DNA of 64,000 nt from Pocillopora verrucosa (Eukaryota; Cnidaria; Anthozoa; Scleractinia; Pocilloporidae): contig NC_089325.1 in NCBI RefSeq assembly GCF_036669915.1, positions 9,425,231 through 9,489,230 of the forward strand, given 5' to 3'. This document shows positions 59,001-64,000 of the stretch, one piece after another. The position numbers and the translations under genes were made by a program. Each line of letters opens with the position of its first letter. Position 1 is the first letter of the stretch. A model generated the notes under the pieces. It ran no database searches, was not told the origin of the DNA, and saw nothing but the letters and a program-made list of their open reading frames with translations.

Positions 59001-61326
59001 TGCAGTGAGAAATGAGGTATGCACAAGTTATCAAATAGTACACTCCGTAGCACGGGCGTATTCTTGGCCACCAAACGCTCTGTGGTTCTTTAACAGAACT
59101 TCGGTCGCCATCTCGGGTTTTTAAGATAGAAGGAGGCTGGGAAGGGCAAGAAATGTTTGTCGATGTAAAGGAAGAAGACGGAAGGGGGCGGGGGGGTGTA
59201 CGCTAAAGCTTCTTCGCTAAATGTCCTGCCTTACTACCCCTACGTTAATCCTCAACCCGAATCAAACTTATTTGATCAACAAACGATCGTCAGTGTTTAT
59301 CGCTAACTCGCTCTCTGTAATAAAACACTTTTGAAAGGTAGGGGTGGTAGATGATGCAAGGGAAGGGTTCGCGGCATTCAGATCCCCTTACTTGCTTGGT
59401 ATGGTATGGTATGGTATGGTGACTTTATTTACATTTCCTTCAGGTACATTTACATTCAAATAGAGAAAACTAACTACCTAACTAAACTAGAATCTAAGGT
59501 AAAAGACTAAAATAATTACGATGAAAAGAAAACATTTGCTTTTCAAGGAGGCCGCGTGTAAAAATAACGTATAGCTGATTAAATTATTTCACTGAATTGA
59601 AATTCAGGTCCCTTCATTTTCCCTTAAATACAGTAGGGGATTTCAATCGCCGCACTTCCAGAGGCAAGCTGTTCCATAACACACTTCCGCTTCAGACCGA
59701 AATTCTTTTCTTCCAACGACAGGATCGCTTATTACCACCAAACTTTAAGTAGTGAACTTACCTTAAAACATATTTCTGGGTCCGCCCCCCTTCCCCCCCC
59801 CCATTCTCTTATTTCCTTGGCTTATTGATCATCGGGGCATATGTCTTGAATACAACCTCAAAATATAAACACCGTTTCACGTTATTTCACCAAAATTGTT
59901 GTTTCAATTTAAGGTAAAGTATACATGCTGTCCTCATCCTTATTCCGAAGTTTTGCTGACACTAAATCTACAACGTCACTCAAGATATTACGTCATCAAC
60001 CTGGTGTTTCCATGCGCACTGATTGCCTGTATGGTGTTTTTAACGTTCGTGTTGCCTCCAGAATGTGGGGAGAGGATTTCACTATGTATCACTGTTCTTA
60101 TGGCCATGACAATCTTCCAGGAACTTACATCGGAGAAACTACCACCCAGCTCAGATACATTCTTTTTGATCGGTGAGTGTGTACAGAGCACGCTAAATTT
60201 TGTCTAAAAAATACTACAACAAAAACAAGACTGCTTCGGTGACGAGTGAGCTCTCACATGGTCACAAAAGTCTCCCCTAACTTTTTAAGGAATCCATTCT
60301 GTAATACGTTTTAATTAAGTGATGAATTATCAGCGAATTAGGCAAATAGTAATCAAATATGTTATCACTGACATTAAATTCAGAGGATACCTTGGCCCGC
60401 AAATTGCGATGGTTAGTCTAGACGGGTAGTGTTTGCATGATTTTCGTCTAATATCTTTGCTGATGAAGTCCAATAAAAGTCTTAAAGAAAATGCGAAAGA
60501 GATGCATAGACATGACCAAATGACCACTTAACGAACTGACCGTGAACTAACTAGAAATCTCTTCGCCACGAAGTTAAATTGCAAGGACGGAACCAGTTAT
60601 ATTTTTCGACAACCAAAGACCTCTTATAGATAGCTAAACACAATGAATATTTCCTGGTTACTGAATATATTTTCAGGCACTTACTACACCGTCGCTATCT
60701 TCGAAATCGGTTTAGCGATAGCAGCCACTTGTCTCGTTCTTAACTTCTACTACAGCAAAACAAAGATGCCCGGCTGGTTAAAAACGATTCTTCTCAGGAC
60801 TCTGGCGCCCCTTGTCAGAGTAAAGGTCAAGAGAAGACGGCTTTCAGTCAAAGAGAGTCTGCGGTCAACAGACGGCGGGCATGCGCTCGATACAATTCAC
60901 AACCCAACGTTTGAAACTTTTAACCACTCGGACAATGGCCTGGCTCTGACCTGGGTTGGGGATGTATTTGAACAAAATTCAAGTGTTTCTGTAATGTCTG
61001 TGAACTTGAGGAAAGATAGCGTCGTCGATGAAGAGATGGACTCCAAACAGAACATCAACAACTGCGGGAAGAACTGCAACGGTATTTCTGGCAAAGGCAA
61101 CCATTCCGTCAAACTCAAAGAAAAACTTGGTCAGGAAAAAGAAAGCACACACGAAATAATGGAACCAACTTTGCATCAAATAATTGAATGGCAAGATGAG
61201 TGGAGAGCGGCGTCGCAAGTGTTGGACAGACTCATAATTATTTCCTCTGTGATTATCGGGTGTGTTTCTGCTGCTGTTATTTTCCTGCAAGCTCCAAGAG
61301 TGAGGCAAATGCTGTCTTTTTCATAG
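56088..61326 (+). CDS. Nicotinic acetylcholine receptor-like subunit, alpha-type (copy B)
   Basis: This is a paralogue of copy A, 520 residues. Exons are 56088-56148, 57143-57282, 57766-57810, 58233-58342, 58719-59016, 59914-60172 and 60677-61326, with splice phases identical to A except that A's fifth intron is missing, so the whole Cys-loop lies on one exon. Exons 3, 4 and the M1-M3 exon are the same length in both copies (45, 110 and 259 nt). Signal peptide is 1 to about 20. Binding residues are W79, Y117, W178, Y221, C223, C224 and Y228 (YTCCPHPY). The Cys-loop is C157-C171 with KYFPFDEQH. M2 reads GERISLCITVLMAMTIFQEL: Glu at -1', Cys at 4', Met at 9'. The M3-M4 loop is long and acidic/Lys-rich. 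M4 ends APRVRQMLSFS, like copy A. It is expected to be a plasma-membrane cation channel, alone or with A. Confidence 0.95.
57352..57500. repeat. Dispersed repeat copy, shared with 30,066-30,240
   Basis: ATGTGATTGGTCCAGAAAAC, CGCGCCA, CCAATCAGATGC and CGTGCTTCAGGTGCCTTGC follow the same order as in the PAN gene intron copy. Confidence 0.5.
58425..58575 (+). mobile_element. TTAA-type MITE copy (family B), truncated, in gene B intron 4
   Basis: GAGCAAGACAGAATTTCTCC, AAAGTATCAATTGGAGAT and GTTGATCCAATAACAAATTC match family B; the right end is AGTAAAAGGGTGAA. Confidence 0.65.
59398..59420. repeat. (ATGGT)n microsatellite in gene B intron 5
   Basis: Four to five consecutive ATGGT units. Confidence 0.8.
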
Positions 61327-61513
61327 AAAAGAGGCACCAGTAAGAAGTATGTGAGAACAAATCCAGCATATATGACAATGCATATTCTCCCTACTTTTCG
61401 GTGCGATAATGTGGGGATATTGTGAGGAAAGGACAACAACGTTCGATCCTGGAGAAAAAAAACAAAAGGCTTCCCTGAATTTCAGCTTTGTGTGTGAGCG
61501 GCAACAAAAAGTA

Positions 61514-61726
61514 CGATGGCCCACAACTGTCACGGCAAAAGAAATAACCTCGCGGCAAAAGAGAAAGACTCGCGACAAAAGGAGGAACCTCACCGCAGAA
61601 AGGAAAAGATTCACGGCAAAAGAAAAAACCTCACGGCCAAGACTCACCACCGTGAGTCTTTTCCTTTTGCCGTGGGGTTTTTTCCGCGAGGTTACTTCTT
61701 TTGCCGTGACAGTTGTGAGCCACCGT
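61514..61726. mobile_element. Foldback element with internal CACGGCAAAAGA subrepeats
   Basis: The outer arms (CCCACAACTGTCACGGCAAA and its inverted copy with TTTGCCGTGACAGTTGTGAG) pair over about 45 bases. Inside, the unit CTCACGGCAAAAGAAA-AAC recurs about six times with small changes on the left and in inverted form on the right. Confidence 0.7.
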
Positions 61727-62962
61727 AAAAACGTAATAACTTGGTTAAAAAAACATATATTACAAAGGTTTCAAGTCTGAAATCTTCATTTAAGGGACAG
61801 CATCAATACATAACAGGTGGGAAAGAAAAACAATTTTATCGAAGAGTGAGACGCTAACTTTCATATACATTCCCGTCTAACAATATTGTAAGGTACCAAA
61901 GCCCAAAATTGTGACAAACCAGAACACGGTACTGTTAAATATTTTTAACTGCTATTTTCATTAGTGTTCACCTAGATATCTTTCAAATATGCATGTAATG
62001 CAGTTTTTACTACACACGTGTGACTCTCCGAGAGGAGAGTGACGCTTAATCTTTAAAAATCAAGTGGTAATGACCGAGAGAAAATTGAAGGAGAGAGAAG
62101 AACACTCTGGAAGTTTACAAAGGATATCCATGACACCTAAATTATCATTTAGTTTTAGACGGAAATGGAAAGATGCATTCTCAGACGTCAGCATTGTAAT
62201 TTCTCGCTCCATAGAAACCATTCCCCCCTCTTAATCAAAATCGTTTTCAGCAACAAAACCGATTACAGCGCTTTCCACCATCAAATTGCTTCCACTCAGG
62301 AACCCTTGATGCGGACCTCACGGAATACAGGTTTCCATTTTGGAGGTTAAATCTAGTTATAATTTTAATGGAATTGATACATTGTAAGGCCTGGACTGGG
62401 AATCTTTCTCTCTGTTCTTCCATTTTCTCTTGTTCTGGAGTGTGGAAATAGTAAATGATAAACATTGCGACAACAACAATAAACGACTTTTGTTCTTTAT
62501 GTTCCCTATCTTTGTGGCCTAGAATTGTGCCACATCAGGTGACTCCTGCCGGCTTAGAAAGGTAATATTCAAAGGTCCTGACCAGTATATCAAATTTGTT
62601 ACTGATGTGACAGCTCAGCTCAGCTCAGTTTAGGACTGGGCCGGAAAAACTAAAATGGAAACGAGGTTTTCTCGGCCCAATCTCCATTTCGGAATTGTTG
62701 CACCAACCTAGTTTACGGTCAAGAGCTGGCGGTTAATTACTAAGTCTTTTCCCACCTCCCTAAGGGTCTCAATGTGGTTAATCGATAGCCGCTCGGCAAA
62801 AAACTGACTAATTTCAACCATTAACCATAAAAAAAAGTTAACCGTATAAATTTTACTTTCAACCGCTAGCTAAAGAATGACCAAAAGTTTAATCGAGAAC
62901 CGTAAAAGCCATCACCCCATTGAGACCCTTCCCCCCTTAGTATAACATTTAACTGGCAAGGG

Positions 62963-63152
62963 TTAACCTTCTACACCACGAGATCAGTAGAGATACTCTC
63001 CGCACTGTTCTCTATGTGATGTACAGAACAGCTGAACGGTCAAGACCTTCTTTAGTTGGAGATCAATTGCTTTATTCCCACGACTTGAACCTTTGATCCA
63101 GAAATGATAAAGGCGATGTTTGTCACACTTACGGGTTTGAGGGTTAGGTTAA
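62963..63152 (-). mobile_element. TTAA-type MITE copy (family A, reversed, diverged)
   Basis: TTAACCTTCTACACC, GCACTGTTCTCTATGTGATG, TTAGTTGGAGATCAATTGCT and the end GAGGGTTAGGTTAA correspond to family A in reverse. Confidence 0.6.
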
Positions 63153-64000
63153 GTCGTCAAAATTAAGATTACCATCTGGGACTTTGTTTTGTATCACACA
63201 CGGTGCAGATATGAATCGGATATTCCTCTTTCCAGAACGCTTCGAGATGGGATGAAGGTTACCATTAAAAAAATACGTCATGAGATTGGCAGACGCTGCA
63301 ACAGTGAAATGGTGGCCATCATTCTATAATAACACTAAGAAAATCTTAATCTAGTAATGAACACCTTGTTGAGAAATTATAGGGATTACGACTCGATTTT
63401 AGAACATGAAATTTGCGGTTAACAGGATGAGATTACGAGAATTAGTGGAAGGTTTCTTTTAACGTTTTCAATGTTTCTCTTTGCGTCTTCAATTCTTTAG
63501 TCGCTAATTTCATTCTCCCTTTGTTATTTTTAAAACAGCAAATACACCTGTGCTAATGAAGAATAAACTTGTTTTTGAGTAAAACGGAAAAACACCTTTG
63601 ATATTCGACGAGATTAACTGTCTCGTATTCAAATTTTCGTATTCTCAGTACCAATAAGAATGGTATCGAATAATACAGCAAAGCGGACGAACCTATCAGA
63701 GATACATTAGCATTCGTAAGTTCTATTCTAAGTAACCCTGGATCTATTAAAACGAGAAAAAGGATATTGAATGTGTCTAGATCGAGATAAAACTTGATAG
63801 TCTCAAAATGACGTACTTTAAAACACAGGTGATCTTACTAACGAGAAATATATCCATGAAAGGTTTATATGCGAGGACTTCTGTTTCTTAGTTAGCTGCA
63901 ATCTCCCCCATAAACGATCCCAGAAAGGCATGCATGCTATCGCCGAGGGCACCGAGCAAATCATAGAAAGCGCAAAGTGAACAATCTTAAAAATTCATTT

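Larger units (their letters stand above)
61327..64000. other. Region downstream of gene B
   Basis: No further gene is supported. It holds the foldback with internal subrepeats at 61,514-61,726 and a reversed family A MITE at 62,963-63,152. Open frames at 61409-61780 and 61321-61650 come from the foldback. Confidence 0.55.

Overview
The window looks like nuclear DNA of an anthozoan cnidarian, most likely a stony coral. It is AT-rich, with compact genes split by GT-AG introns, animal gene families (PA-TM-RING ligase, RPL9, rhodopsin-class GPCR, nicotinic-type Cys-loop receptors, PAN/lectin-like secreted protein), and many short foldback and TTAA-flanked elements in introns. Species assignment is inference; no search was possible.

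Layout. At the left edge (464-1168, minus) is the first coding exon of a Goliath/RNF130/RNF150-like membrane RING ligase whose remaining exons lie outside the window. RPL9 follows on the minus strand (4618-7047, four coding exons plus a 5'UTR exon near 7852-7879 with a TOP-like start). It is head to head with a 17-exon amino-acid/auxin-permease family transporter on the plus strand (8237-17239); the two share about 360 bp of promoter DNA. Next on the plus strand come a single-coding-exon class A GPCR (20357-21289), a METTL7-type methyltransferase (22346-24667, 3 exons), a short SET-domain protein (26227-26724) and a secreted protein with a Cys-rich module, a lectin-like region and a PAN/apple domain (28674-32208, 5 exons).

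The right half is gene-poor but holds two tandem, same-strand nicotinic-receptor-like subunit genes, A (39209-44590, 8 exons, 511 aa) and B (56088-61326, 7 exons, 520 aa). Both reconstruct with open reading frames and matching splice phases. Both carry the vicinal Cys pair of alpha subunits, the aromatic-box residues, a Glu at pore position -1', and an unusual Met at pore position 9'. Each has a TATA box exactly 79 nt upstream of its ATG. Copy A has one extra intron inside the Cys-loop. Between them lies about 11.5 kb with only weak candidate exons (46.66-48.85 kb).

Repeats are a main theme. At least twelve copies of related about 0.2-kb elements with TTAACCCTTT-type ends are scattered through introns and spacers. 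There are also several foldback palindromes, one element with long terminal inverted repeats and a TTA duplication, tRNA-derived SINE-like pieces, and microsatellites. No CRISPR, rRNA, functional tRNA or prokaryotic features were seen. The genes do not form one pathway; the only clear functional unit is the duplicated receptor pair. Gene models were built by eye from splice signals and reading-frame continuity and have no transcript support.
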